From: Agapanthus africanus
Lineage: Eukaryota; Streptophyta; Magnoliopsida; Asparagales; Amaryllidaceae
Length of the DNA: 64,000 nt
Assembly: GCA_030015575.1 (NCBI GenBank)
Contig: JASDDO010000019.1
Span: 514,262,986 to 514,326,985, forward strand
Reading direction: 5' to 3'
In this document: piece by piece, positions 10,751-21,763 of the stretch
Position numbering within the stretch: the stretch's first letter is position 1
Layout: every line of letters starts with the position of its first letter
Position numbers and translations under genes: made by a program
The notes under the pieces: model-generated
Database searches by the model: none
Told to the model about the DNA's origin: nothing
The model's input: the letters and a program-made list of their open reading frames with translations, nothing else

Positions 10751-11007
10751 GGTAGTTTTTTTAATATATTTTAAGCATGTATGTACTTATACGATACATA
10801 TTGTATATATTTTGGACGATATTGGTGGTGTTTGCATGTTCACGATGATTTAGATTGGTATAGTATTCTGTTTGTTGATTTCTTTTATATATTATGCGTG
10901 AGATGTTGATCATGAATACTGCTGTATTTGGTTATATGCTGTATATATTATTGTGCACAGGGAGAGGAAAAAAATGGAAGACCATTTTTAAAAAAAACTG
11001 ATATTTT
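10219..11007 (+). other. Last intron, tail exon and 3' untranslated region of the second CACTA gene
   Basis: 10,219-10,515 is AT-rich and looks intronic. 10,516-10,750 encodes the Ser/Ala/Pro repeats (SAATPHASPSAAAPQ). 10,751-11,007 is AT-rich with no ORF. Confidence 0.5.
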
Positions 11008-11555
11008 GCCCCTACGAATTAATCCGTAGGGCCATATGTTGCACCTACGGATTAATACGTAGGTCCATAGTTTGCCCCTACAAATTTATCCGTAGGGACA
11101 AAATATCAGGATACCTGACATTTTGCCCCTATGGACTCAGTAACAGGTGTCACACTTGCCCCTACGAATTTATCCATAGGGGCTTTTCTCTGTCCCTACG
11201 GATTACTCCGTAAGGGGCATAAAGATGGACCTACGAAAAAATCCGTAGGGGCTGATATCTGGACCTATGAATAACTCCGTAGAGGCATGTCGTTACCTCT
11301 ATGGATTTATCCGGAGGGGAAACTACTTTAATTTATAAACCAATAAATTAAATAAATATTTTTTCCTTACGAATTACACCGTAGGGACATATATCCCTAC
11401 GCAGTAAACCGTAGGGGCAATTATTACTCCGTAGAGGCATTTTCAGGATGAATACTTGCACCTCCGGCCTTTGCACCTACGGTGTATTTTTTAGCCCCTA
11501 CGAATATATCCGTAGGGGCAGCGCTTTGCCCCTACGTCTATATCCGTAGGGGCAA
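11008..11555. repeat. CACTA subterminal palindromic repeats
   Basis: About fifteen copies of a roughly 25-nt imperfect palindrome with consensus GCCCCTACGGATTNATCCGTAGGGGC are packed in 550 bp. Clear copies begin at 11,008, 11,041, 11,073, 11,158, 11,493 and 11,526. In En/Spm such subterminal motifs are bound by the TnpA-type protein during transposition. The density increases toward the terminus. Confidence 0.9.
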
Positions 11556-11573
11556 CCCCATTTTATAGTAGTG
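11551..11573 (-). repeat. Right terminal inverted repeat of the CACTA element
   Basis: On the minus strand the end reads CACTACTATAAAATGGGG, the superfamily's diagnostic CACTA terminus. It directly abuts the last subterminal palindrome. The left partner was not located. Confidence 0.85.
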
Positions 11574-11624
11574 AACACATCAGGTGGTATCAGAGCCTCC
11601 CTTCATCATCCCTTCAAGCATCCT
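11574..11624 (+). other. Short fragment with tRNA-iMet primer-site sequence
   Basis: Fifty bases between the CACTA end and an Athila LTR start. TGGTATCAGAGCC at 11,585-11,597 matches the primer-binding site used by the copia and large-LTR gypsy elements in this window. It is probably a remnant of an older retroelement into which the CACTA element jumped. Confidence 0.4.
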
Positions 11625-11874
11625 TGTTCATTACAGAAAATTGCATTTTAATACCTCTCATTTATTATCAATTTTTTAATATATCGGTACTATTAACCAG
11701 TGTTTGCTCAGTAAATACAGATACATGTATTCATGAAAAAACACTAGAAAACATACTCAAATTCATGATATTACATTTGTGAGCCGATACTGCAATCAGA
11801 ACAGAAAACCGATCGATATCCAAAGAGTTCTTTTGCTACAAATAAATGTACACAATTTTGGTCCAACACATCGG
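11625..11874 (+). repeat. Athila LTR, first 250 bp only
   Basis: It starts exactly at TGTTCATTACAG and follows the LTR starts at 35,393 and 46,140, including the shared blocks GTGT(T/C)TGCTCAGTA and GGTCCAACACA, until 11,874. There it is cut off by the leader of copia body C1. No polypurine tract precedes it, so it was a 5' or solo LTR. Confidence 0.75.
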
Positions 11875-12705
11875 TTTTCTTCAAAAAGCAAACTTTTAAA
11901 TGCGGAGCCTAAACCACTCCTTTAAAAGTTATCATGGTTCCTTTGATTATATCAAGTTCATTACGTTCAGGGTTTCGCCAAAACCATTCGTAACCCTCCG
12001 TCATTTCAGATGGGTATTCAGTAGTATTCAATCTATGTATTTTGACCTTCGCCAAGGCATAGTGATTGGTAGCTGCTAGGTATTCATCTGTAGTATAGAT
12101 AGATGCGTTGGTTTGGGATAACCGTACTACTATTTAGGCCTTCGTCAAGGGTATGTCCGGGTGGGTTCAAATTAACCTGGACAATGACGGGTAGACCTTG
12201 ACTTCCGACTTATGATATGTTAGCCTTTGTCAAGGTCATAAGAGCTTGGGGAAAAATGCACATCTGGAGTTTCTAAGGAAATTGAAACTTGCTAGTATTG
12301 CATACCTTTTGGAGTGTGATGATTTTGGTAGGATTCCTTCAAGATTGTCACACGATGATATTTGGATCCCGATCCTACTGTGAGTATCCGCTACTCTTCG
12401 GGAGATTTTTTCACTAAACAATCAATGCTATAAACCAATTAGGTGCCTAGAACGGTATTAGCGGGGCTACGCCTCAAGGGAAAAGAGGTTATGTAATTAA
12501 GGAACTTCAAGAAAGCGTTAAAAAACCTCCCTCGAAGTACCAACACCAGCCTGGCAGAAAGGTTAAGCAAGTACTGTAAAAGTGAGATTAATCCTGACTA
12601 ATTATTCTTTTATAGTTTGAGGAAGGATTCGAGATACAGTGGGAGCTATCCTGTTTAGATAAACTAATAACTAATATAAACTTGCAAGAGCATCATGCTA
12701 AGTGT

Positions 12706-12744
<39 letters not shown>

Positions 12745-12759
12745 ACTGCAGCAACGAAA
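11875..12759 (+). other. Leader segment of copia body C1, partly Athila-like
   Basis: It is nearly identical to 19,893-20,759 ahead of C2. The 12,488-12,530 stretch (AATTAAGGAACTTC...AAAGCGTT...AACCTCCC) matches the Athila-type leader of element A (minus strand 2,870-2,815). No ORF of note. It ends in a (TC)n tract just before the gag ATG. Confidence 0.6.
12710..12743 (+). repeat. (TC)n microsatellite before gag of C1
   Basis: About 17 TC/CT units. The equivalent position in C2 (about 20,728-20,745) is a short imperfect pyrimidine run, so the tract expanded in C1 after the two bodies separated. Confidence 0.9.
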
Positions 12760-13705
12760 ATGACTGGGCTTAGGTTTCTGCTAAAAAATAAATTGACTGG
12801 GCCAAATTATTATCATTGGCTAAGGAATGTCCAGATGGCCATTACCTATGACAAGATGGACTACCTTCTTACTACTAAATCCCCCGCCATCCTAGATCCA
12901 GATTCCACCATCGCGGATGTTGAGATCCGTCAGACATGTGAAAAAGATAGTGCGGCAGCCAAGTGCCTCGTGTTAGCCTCAATGGATAGTGAGCACCAGA
13001 GGCAGCACGAGAAGATGGATCTTGCTTCCATCTTCCTCCATACCAAAGTTTTATATGGAGAGCAATCTTGTATCGCTAGATATGAGATCTCGATGGAATT
13101 AATTCAAGTGAGGTTGGCTATCGGATAATCTATAGGGGACCATGTCCTTAAGATGATCGGCTACATTGAACAGCTCACGGACCTGGGGACCACATTGGAG
13201 AATGAGTCTTGTACTGACTTGATTCTACAGTCCCTCCCCTCTACTTACACCCAGTTTATTTTCAATTTTTACATTCAAAGGAAGGAAGTTTCATAACCAA
13301 AACTCCTCAACATATTGAGGAGCTCAGAGGGCACCGTGGAGGAATCCAGGGAGACACCCACTCTGCTCATTGGAGAATCTTACTCTTCTAGATCCAAGGC
13401 GAAAGCCAAGGGAGAGAAGAAGAAGGCCTCCACTAAGCCGATAGGTGGTGTCAGTAAGGTAGAGGGAAAGGGCAGGGCAAAAGTTTCGGGGCTAACAATA
13501 GGGAAGGAGGAATGTTTCTATTGTTACGGGAAAGGCAATTGTCTGTAGGACTGTAGGGCTTGGAAAGCCAGTAACCAGGATTCGAAGCACATTGTGGTTT
13601 CGGCTCCGGGTGTGTTTATGATTGAAAACTGTCTGTCAATTAACTCTACTTCCTGCGTACTGGATACCGGATCAGGATCTCACATATGTAATTCATTATA
13701 GGCTT
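12760..13705 (+). pseudogene. Copia gag with start of protease, body C1, broken
   Basis: Nucleocapsid precursor of a Ty1/copia element. The start ATG at 12,760 gives a protein with NKLTGPNYYHWLRNVQ, the usual copia gag opening (UBN2/DUF4219-like). Compared with C2, TCA has become TAA at 13,126 and another TAA is at about 13,294. In the zinc knuckle the His is replaced by Asn and a TAG follows (CFYCYGKGNCL, stop at 13,546). Downstream in the same frame comes the aspartic protease motif LDTGSGSH (about 13,660). A frameshift near 13,705 follows a TAG. The CCHC motif that packages RNA is therefore destroyed here, although C2 retains it. Confidence 0.85.
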
Positions 13706-16642
13706 TGAGAACAATAGAGTCATCAAGGCAGGTGATATGTCTCTCAGGGTTGCTAACGGAATGAGCATGGACGTTGTATCCGTAGGGGAGTATCACCAAG
13801 GATTGACAAGTGGGCAGATTTTGATTTTACGTAATTGTTTGTGTGTACCTAGTTTGACATGTAATATCTTTTCTATATATTTATATTCAAAAGAAGGTTA
13901 TGATTTTACATTTGTAAGCGATGTTGCACACATCCACCGAAATCAAGCATTGATTGGGCCGGGTACACTAGATAACGGTATATACGTATTAAATCAAGCT
14001 CGGGTTTTCAATGTCCAGAACAAACTTAAAAGAAAGTCTCCAGAATTAAAGCAGGCTTTCTTATGGCATTTTAGACTGGGTTACATCAATGAAACACGGT
14101 TGACGAAGTTACATAAAGAAGGAATTTGGATCCGTTCAAATATCAGTCCTATGCAACTTGTCAATCATGTCTCAAAGGAAAGATGATAAAGTCTCCGTTC
14201 ACTGGACACGGAGTAAGAGCGAGCAAGCTCTTGGGCGTCATACACGGCGACGTGTGTGGTCCAATGTCTACACATGCAAGAAGTGGTTATTCCTATTTCA
14301 TTACTTTTACGGATAATTTCTCTAGGTATGGACATGTATTCTTGATGAAAAATAAATCCGAGGCCTTTGAGAGATTCCAAGAATATAAGAATGAAGTGGA
14401 AAAACAAACAGGCAAAAGTATCAAGACACTTAGATCTGATCGAGGTGATGAATACTTAAGTGCTGAGTTTCTGGGTTACATAAAAGAGAATGGAATTCTC
14501 TCTCAGCTTACTCTTCCATACACACCTCAACACAACGGTGTATGGGAAAGACGGAACATAATCCTATTGGATATGGTACGTTCCATGATAAGTAACACTG
14601 AGTTGCCACAATCCTTCTGGGGTTATGCACTAGAATCAGCTGCATATCTTTTGAATAAGGTTTCGACCATGACTGTGCCTACCACACCATATTAGATATG
14701 GAGTGGGAAGAAACTCTATCTTCAGTATCTGAAGATATGAGGATGTCCAGCTTTTGTAAAAAAGCAGCATGCGGACAAGCTCGAGGAATACTCAGTACTG
14801 TGTAAGTTTGTGGGATACTGAAAGAACTCCAGGGGGTATCTTTTCTATTACGCAGAAGAACAAAATGTTTTTGTTTCTCGTCATGCCCAGTTTTCGGAAA
14901 ATCAATTTATGGAAAAAGAGATTAGTAGGAGTGCAATAGAACTGGAAGAAATTCCAGAACCACAAACTATTACTGAAAGCATGGGGGAACCAGAAGTTTC
15001 GAAAGAACTGGAAATCCCCGTTCTACTCCGCAGGACTAGTAGGCAGTTTCATCCGCCCGAGAGATACTAAGGTTTTCTTATAGACGGGGATAGAGAGGAT
15101 TGCATCATCGACGATGATGAGCCAACTAGTTTCCAGCAAGCCATTCAGAGCAGAGACTCGGTAAAATGGCTGGATGCAATGCGGACCGAAATGGAGTCCA
15201 TGTACAATAACAAAGTATGGACTTTGGACATTTCTCCAGAAGAGGTAAAACCCGTAGGCTGCAAATGGATCTTCAGAAAGAAGATTGGTGTAGATGGACA
15301 GGTTGAAACCTATAAGGCTAGAATTGTTGCAAAAGGATTTTGTCAAAGACCTGGTTTGGAATATGGTGAAACCTTTTCTCCTGTGGCTATGCTCAAATCC
15401 ATTCAGATCCTTCTTTTCATTGCTGCATTTCACGATTATGAAATTTGGCAGATGGACGTAAAAACCGCTTTTCTGAATGGAAATTTGGAAGTGACCATCT
15501 ATATGGATTAACCGGAGGGGTTCATTCAGAGTAGGAGCAGCGGAAAAGTGTGCAAGTTGCTTGAATCCATTTATTAATTAATGCAGGCATCGTGGAGTTG
15601 GAACTTCTGTTTTGATGAGACGGTCAAGGAATTCGACTTTATCAAAAATGCAGATGAACCATGAATTTATAGTAAGATTGTAGAGAGAACTATAGTATTC
15701 CTCATCTTGTATGTGGATGACATTCTCTTGATAAGAAATGACATTGCTATACTATAATCAGTCAAATGATTCTTTTCACAAAGGTTATCTATGAAGGACT
15801 TGGGTAATGCCTCCTACATTCTGGGTATCCAGATCTATCGTGATAGATCTAAATGGATGTTGGGACTTTCACAGTCAAGGTATATCAACAACATACTGAA
15901 CAGATTCACTATGGAAGATTCAAAGTGCGGTAATCTACCGGCTTGTCACGGAATCTCCCTCTTCAAAGAGATATCTCCCAAGACTGATTTGGAAAGGGAT
16001 CGCATGCCTATTATACCCTATGCTTCTGCGGTAGGCTCTATAATGTATGTGATATTGTATACCTGACCAGATGTAGCTTACGCACTGAGCGTTGTAAGTA
16101 GGTATCAGTCAAACCCTGGGGAGAAGCATTGGATAGCAGTAAAGAACATTTTCAAGTACTTGAGAAAGACTAAGGAGATGTTCTTGGTGTACAACAGAAA
16201 AGACATCCAGATCGAGGCCTTTGCTGACTCCAGCTTCCAGAGTGACAAAGATAACTCAAAGTCCATGTCAGGTTATGTCTTTACCCTCAATGGAGGGCCG
16301 GTCTGTTGGAAGAGCTCTAAGCAAGACACCGTTGCTGACTCGACAATGGAAGCGGAGTATATCGCTGCATGTAACACCGCGAAAGAAGCCGTCTGTCTGA
16401 GGAAGTTCATGACAGAACTTTAGGTGGTTCCATCCATTGTTGATCCAATACCACTATATTGTGACAACAACGGCGCTATAGTTTTAGCTAAGGAACCAAG
16501 GCCCCATCAGAAGTCCAGACATATCTTGAGGTGGTACCATCTGATCAGGGAGATCGTTGATCGCCGGGAGATCGAGGTGCGGAGAGTAGATACGGAGAAA
16601 AATACTGCAGATCTACTCACAAAGGCCATCCCTCAGACATAG
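13706..16642 (+). pseudogene. Copia pol (integrase, reverse transcriptase, RNase H), body C1, broken
   Basis: Order is protease tail, integrase, reverse transcriptase, RNase H, as in Ty1/copia. A GAG_pre-integrase segment with WHFRLGYINETRL is at about 14,060. The integrase core has HGDVCGPM (14,240), LRSDRGDEY (14,430) and TPQHNGVWERRN (14,525), so all three catalytic acids are visible. Reverse transcriptase starts at about 15,130, with PVGCKWIFRKK, YKARIVAKGF and MDVKTAFLNG, and has the YVDD box at about 15,712. RNase H is at 16,215-16,640, with ADSSFQSDKDN, STMEAEYIA and HILRWYHLIRE. Frameshifts (about 14,130) and at least ten stops (such as 14,693, 14,744, 15,068, 15,509, 16,064, 16,421) make it inactive. 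Confidence 0.9.
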
Positions 16643-16699
16643 TTCGAGAGGCTATTCAAGATGATAGGTCTGCGATATGCCAATACACGGCCTTAGTGC

Positions 16700-16709
16700 A
16701 AGTGGGAGA
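16700..16709 (+). promoter_or_regulatory. Polypurine tract of copia body C1
   Basis: AAGTGGGAGA ends one base before the LTR start TGTTAGTG. This is the plus-strand priming site for reverse transcription. Confidence 0.8.
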
Positions 16710-16710
16710 T

Positions 16711-18693
16711 TGTTAGTGATATATGCCCTAGAGGCCATTATTATACAGTACTGGTTTGTATATTACATTTTGGATGCTTGGGATATACACGGATATATTA
16801 TCAGTCCTGCTCAATTTGGTAGTATGCTACTTGGTTTGATTCTTCCTCAATATGTGCATGTGTTTCTTTTAGCATATCGCTTATACATATTGGTAGAGCC
16901 CTTAGGATTTTGCTTGACTACCAGCGTTGTGATGGAAGTCACACTAGTAGGGGCTGGGTAGTCTATAAGCATATCCTTATACAGGTCCATAGTTGTAAGA
17001 TTATCGAGATGGGGCATCGATACTCCAGAGTAGACTAGTGTATACGCTTCTTATCCCAGCAGGGGATATGGTCTATCCCACAGCCATTAGTAAGTCGTAC
17101 TGGAGATAGTATGCTGGTGCTCATTAGGTTATGAGTACACTGGATAGGACTCATGGGGAACTGCTGGTTGGTACTATGCCTATCATCAGGTAGCAGTTTC
17201 CAGGTGACATGAGTACAGCTTAGTCCGTTGACTTGACATCGCCACTTCTCCTCGAGTGTGTTCCCACTGTTCTTATATTACTATCCTACCACGGCTCAAA
17301 GGAGTCGTGCAATCATGTAGTAGTTGGGTGCAGTCCCGAAGCACTTGGAGGTAGTAGCGGTTAGATATGATTCGTCTCTCCTGGTATTAGGGGTTAATAT
17401 CGCGCTGTGTACGAAAGCTATTACACAAAATCCTTGGCCAGGGCAAGCAAGATTTACCGGTAGGTACTCCAGTAGTATCTCATGGTGTTTTGGGCTATAC
17501 TCCGACACGAATTATTGCGCTATTAGGGGTCTGACGGTTACCGCCCCTAGGCCCGATATGCGATATTCTTAGACGAACAGACCAGACTGTACGGAGATTG
17601 TCATAGATAGGCTCAGTAGGAGTTCGGATGAGTTTGCTCATCGGCCTTCTTATCGACAGATACCTAGGTAGCCGTTACGTGCAGCTAGTACCGCTGACAT
17701 GCTTGTGTTTAAACCCCCTGCCAGCATACTGTCGAGTCTTTAGAGTCCCACACAGAGGGTTTCCCTGCATTGGGCAAAAGATGTAGAGGCCGTATGGTTT
17801 TACGGCAGGGCTTCGATTACATATATGTGTACTTGTGCACGGATGATGTTCGGGCAGATAATACTAGTGGGCTTTGTTTTAAGACGGATCCTAGTATTAT
17901 ATTATTGGATTATTTGTGTCCCTATGTATTCGTATTTTTCGGAATACGAATATGGGTATGTATATACGGATGAGGGGTATTCTTGTAATTTGCTCAAGTA
18001 TACTTCTAGAAGAAGACACCTCATTTTGTATTTATTCTTTTGATTAAAAGATAAATGAGGTAGAGGTATGAGGTGGAAATTTACATTAAATGAAGTATGG
18101 ATCTTAGGTGACTCATGGGGTGACTCATGAGGGTGACTCGCTATATGACTATTTAAGTATGCTTGATATTTTGCTTATGCATTATTGAATGCTTGATATT
18201 ATCATAACTCTTAGCCATCTTCATTCTAATGCTTATCCTATACTCTCACTTCCTCAAGCTTCCTTCTTCTTCCTCTAACACTAAATGTCTCATGTGTTGA
18301 GAAACCTAGGATATTTAGAGACAAACTAATCCATCTTCACTCTCTACATCCTCTAGGCCATCTAGTTTAGCGAACTAGGTGCCCTAGTTACCTCGGTATA
18401 GAGGTTAGAGCTCGAACTATAGACTCTCTGGTGGATCGTCTTTTACTTGAGGAGGCCGGCCTAGCAAGCGCGATCTGTACACTTCGAGGAGCTTAAGACG
18501 AGGAGGAGAACAAGAAATCACTTGATACTAGGAGGTATAACTTTCTTCATAGTAGTTAAACATCATGGTAGTTTAGCTAGTTAGGGTTTAGTATCGATCC
18601 TGGAGTTCAAGTTGGTATTGCGAAGCCCGTAAAAAAAAAATTTGCGTATTCCACCTCCTCGCGAACCCGCGGGGTGTGCGACATCGAATTACA
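16711..18693 (+). repeat. Copia LTR shared by bodies C1 and C2 (1,983 bp)
   Basis: It starts TGTTAGTGATATATGCCCTAGAGGCC right after a polypurine tract and ends ATTACA right before a tRNA-iMet primer site. It therefore works as 3' LTR of the upstream body and 5' LTR of the downstream one. The TATGCCCTAGAGGC start is shared with the LTRs at 31,661 and 48,687 and resembles Angela/BARE-type copia LTRs known from grasses. ORFs inside it are short and chance. Confidence 0.85.
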
Positions 18694-18694
18694 G

Positions 18695-18706
18695 TGGTAT
18701 CAGAGA
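18695..18706 (+). promoter_or_regulatory. tRNA-iMet primer-binding site of copia body C2
   Basis: TGGTATCAGAGA one base after the LTR end, complementary to the 3' end of initiator tRNA-Met, as usual for plant copia elements. Confidence 0.85.
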
Positions 18707-19892
18707 CTACTAAACCATTACTAGCTAGTTAGAAAGTAGTTAGAATTTCGATCGTTGGAAAAACCTGGAATGACAATTTCAAAACTCATGCTTTCTGTCG
18801 TTTTTTAAATCTGATCAAAAAATTATTTCAGAGGCCTTAAAAATACAAGAAGGGAATTCTAAGATCATGAAAGAAAAACGAGTAAGTAACTCGTCAAGAC
18901 CGCCGCGGAAGCGTGGCAAAACGGTGTGTTTCTCCGCGGTTTTACGGCCGAGCCGAGGCCAAGTCGACTTGAATTTCTTCTGTGGGTCTTATATGTGGAA
19001 TTGTGATTTGTGGTATATTTGGTTTCTACCTAGATTTGTCTGTGTGCTGGTTTGTACATCGGGTAGACATAGAAAATATTTTCGATCGAAATTCTAAAGT
19101 TCTTGGCTATCGGGTTTTCTTTGTTTCGATATATGTGTTCGTAAACTTCCGCTAATTGCTATACGTCGGTTGGTTGGGGGTTGCACATATCTGTGATATT
19201 GGTTTGTGTATATGGAATATTGGATCGTCGTGGATGAATAGCCGGGGGATGTGAGAAGAGTGTTTTCTTTCTTTCATTGGATGTAAATTTGTAAAGTGAT
19301 GTAATATTCTTTTGCGGGGCACATCTGGATTGAGGTTGTAGCCACAGTTGTATTATTTCTTTTACTTTTTTTGCTCCTAGGATAGACCTAAGGTGGGGTG
19401 CACAAACTACCATGTTCTTGAAGTGCCGAGGGGCAAACTAATTTTACTGAGGGAGGCTGCTTCACTTTGGGAATTTGGCGGTTAGTTTGCCGCACCCGTA
19501 GGGGTCTAGGGTGGGGTTGGCTATTCATTATGACTATGGAATCTGTCTTTCGTTATGGGCTTAAACGAAACGCGGAATTCCTAATATATCCAATATGTTC
19601 ATCAGTGATCTGGAATGTCTATTATTGTGTGAGACGAATTGATATTTATATATATTCTATATAATAGACGTTCCTTATGTTTTACACCCACGCTAGTCCT
19701 GCCCCCGCTCTGCCGTTAGTTAAGTAACCTAACGATGTATGACGGGACCCCGTGGTGAATGCGGATGGCATAAGCGTACGTTGTATTTTCATTTCTTTCT
19801 GCAATGATAGGTGTAAATGATGGGACTTCATTAATTGATTAATGTAAAGCAAACAAACCAAAGCTGAATTGTTGGAACAGTTTCAAAACCAC
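18707..19892 (+). other. Copia leader of body C2
   Basis: Non-coding. The 19,200-19,440 part (ATATTGGATCGTCGTG...GAATAGCCGGGGG) is parallel to 63,740-63,960 in the leader of element E, so it is a family feature. A GC-rich stretch at 18,896-18,955 has CCGCGG units and is a decayed relative of the palindromes at 4,781 and 51,079. Confidence 0.65.
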
Positions 19893-20759
19893 TCGGTTTT
19901 CTTCAAAAAGCAAACTTTTAAATGCATAGACTAAACCACTCCTTTAAAAGCTATCATAGTTCCGTCGATTATATCAAGTTACTTACATTCATGGTTTCGC
20001 CAAAACCATTCGTAACCCTCCGTCATTTCAGATGGGTATTCAGTAGTATTCAAGCTATGTATTTTGACCTTCGCCAAGGCAAGTGATTGGTAGCTGCTGG
20101 GTATTCATCTATAGCATAGATAGATGCATTGGTTTGGGACAGTCGTACTACTATTTTGGACTTCATCAAGGGTATGTACGGTGGGTTCAAATTAACCTGG
20201 ACAATGATGGGTAGAACTTGACTTGCGACTTATGATATGTTGGCCTTCGTCAAGGTCATAAGAGCTTGGGGCAAAAATCCACATCGGGAGTTTCTAAGGA
20301 AATTGAAACTTGCTAGTGTTGCATAACCTTTGGAGTGTGATGATTTTGGTAGGATTCTTTCAAGGTTGTCACACGATGATATTTGGATCCCGATCCTACT
20401 GTGAGTATTTGCTACTCCTCGGGAGATTTTTTTCACTAAACAATCAATGCTATAAACCAATTAGGTGCCTAGAACGGTATTAGCGGGGCTACGCCTCTAG
20501 GGAAAAGAGGTTATGTAATTAAGGAACTTCACGAAAGCGTTGGATAACCTCCCTCGAAGTACCAACACGAGCCTGGCTGAAAGGTTAAGCAAGTACTATA
20601 AGAGTGAGATTAATCCTGACTAATTCTTCTTTTATGGTTTGAGGAAGGATTCGAGCTACAGTAGGAGCCATCCTGTTTAGATAAACTAATGACCAATCTA
20701 AAGTTGCAAGGGTATCATGCCAAGTTTTCTATCTCTTTCTCTTTATAGAAGCAACGAAA
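19893..20759 (+). other. Athila-like leader segment in body C2
   Basis: Nearly identical to 11,875-12,759. Contains the AATTAAGGAACTTCACGAAAGCGTT block shared with element A. Non-coding. Confidence 0.6.
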
Positions 20760-21763
20760 ATGTCCGGGCATTGGTTAATGCTATATAATAAATTGATTGC
20801 GCCAAACTATTATGATTGGCTAAGGAATGTCCAGATGGCCATTATCTATGCAAAGTTGGACTGCCTTCTTGCTACTAAATCCCCCACCTTCCCAGGTCCA
20901 TATTCCACCATCGCGGATTTTGAGATCCATCAGACATGTGAAAAAGACAGTGCGACAGCCAAGTGCCTCATGTTAGCTTCAATGGATAGTGAACACCAGA
21001 GGCAGCACGAGAAGATGGACCTTGCTTCCATCTTCCTCCATACCAAAGTTTTATATGGAGAGCAATCTCGTATCATAAGATATGAGACCTTGAAGGAATT
21101 AATTCAAGCGAGGTTGGCTATTGGGTCATCTATAAGGGACCATGTCCTTAAGATGATCAGCTACATTGAACAGCTAACGGACTTAGGGACCACGTCGGAG
21201 AACGAGTCATGTACAGACTTGATTTTACAGTCCTTCCCCTCTACTTATGCCCAGTTTATCTTGAATTTCTACATTCAAAGGAAGGAAGTTTCACTTCCAG
21301 AACTCCTTAACATATTGAGGAGCTCAGAGGGCACCCTGAAGGAATCCAGAGAGACACCCGCTCTGCTCATTGGAGAATATTCCTCTTCTAGATCCAAGGC
21401 GAAAGCCAAGGGATAGAAGAAGAAGGACTCCACCAAGCCGATAGGTGGTGTCAGTAAGGTAGGAGGAAAGGGCAGGGCAAAAGTTTCTGGGCTAACAATA
21501 GGGAAGGAGGAATGTTTCTATTGTCATGGGAAAGGCCATTGTCAGAAGGACTGCAGGGCTTGGAAAGCCAGTAACCAGGATTCGAAGCACGTTGTGACTT
21601 CTGCTTCAGGTGTGTTTATGATTGAAAACTGTCTGTCAATTAACTCTACTTCCTGGGTACTGGATACCGGATCAGGATCTCACATCTGTAATTCTTTACA
21701 AGCTTTGAGAAACCGTAATGTTATCAAGTCTGGTGATATGACTCTCAGGGTTGCTAACAGAAT
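20760..21763 (+). pseudogene. Copia gag and protease start, body C2, truncated
   Basis: Same protein family as C1 and better preserved. One frame runs from the ATG at 20,760 to the interruption at 21,763, with a single premature TAG at 21,414 (C1 has GAG there). The zinc knuckle CX2CX4HX4C is intact (CFYCHGKGHCQKDC, about 21,510), and the protease motif LDTGSGSH is present at about 21,661. Translation stops because an inverted copia LTR (H) is inserted inside the protease; the rest of pol is not in the window. Confidence 0.85.

Larger units (their letters stand above)
5282..11573 (+). mobile_element. CACTA (En/Spm) DNA transposon, degenerate, left end missing
   Basis: It contains a Transposase_21 (TNP2/TnpD-type) gene, a second multi-exon gene like plant Transposase_24 proteins, a 3' array of subterminal palindromes and a right terminus that reads CACTACTATAAAATGGGG on the minus strand. 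This gene order and the terminal CACTA are diagnostic of the superfamily. The N-terminal part of the transposase and the left terminal repeat are not recognisable, so the element is 5' truncated or too decayed. The expected 3-bp target duplication on the right would be AAC (11,574-11,576). Confidence 0.85.

Noticed and set aside
11008..11555. Repeat array resembling CRISPR
   Set aside because: Repeats are palindromic and variable with spacers of irregular length, next to a CACTA terminus in a plant-type context; typical subterminal repeats.
18695..18706. tRNA-like sequences at primer sites as tRNA genes
   Set aside because: Only 12-19 nt complementary to tRNA 3' ends; no cloverleaf around 3,579, 18,695, 37,187, 50,881 or 55,697.
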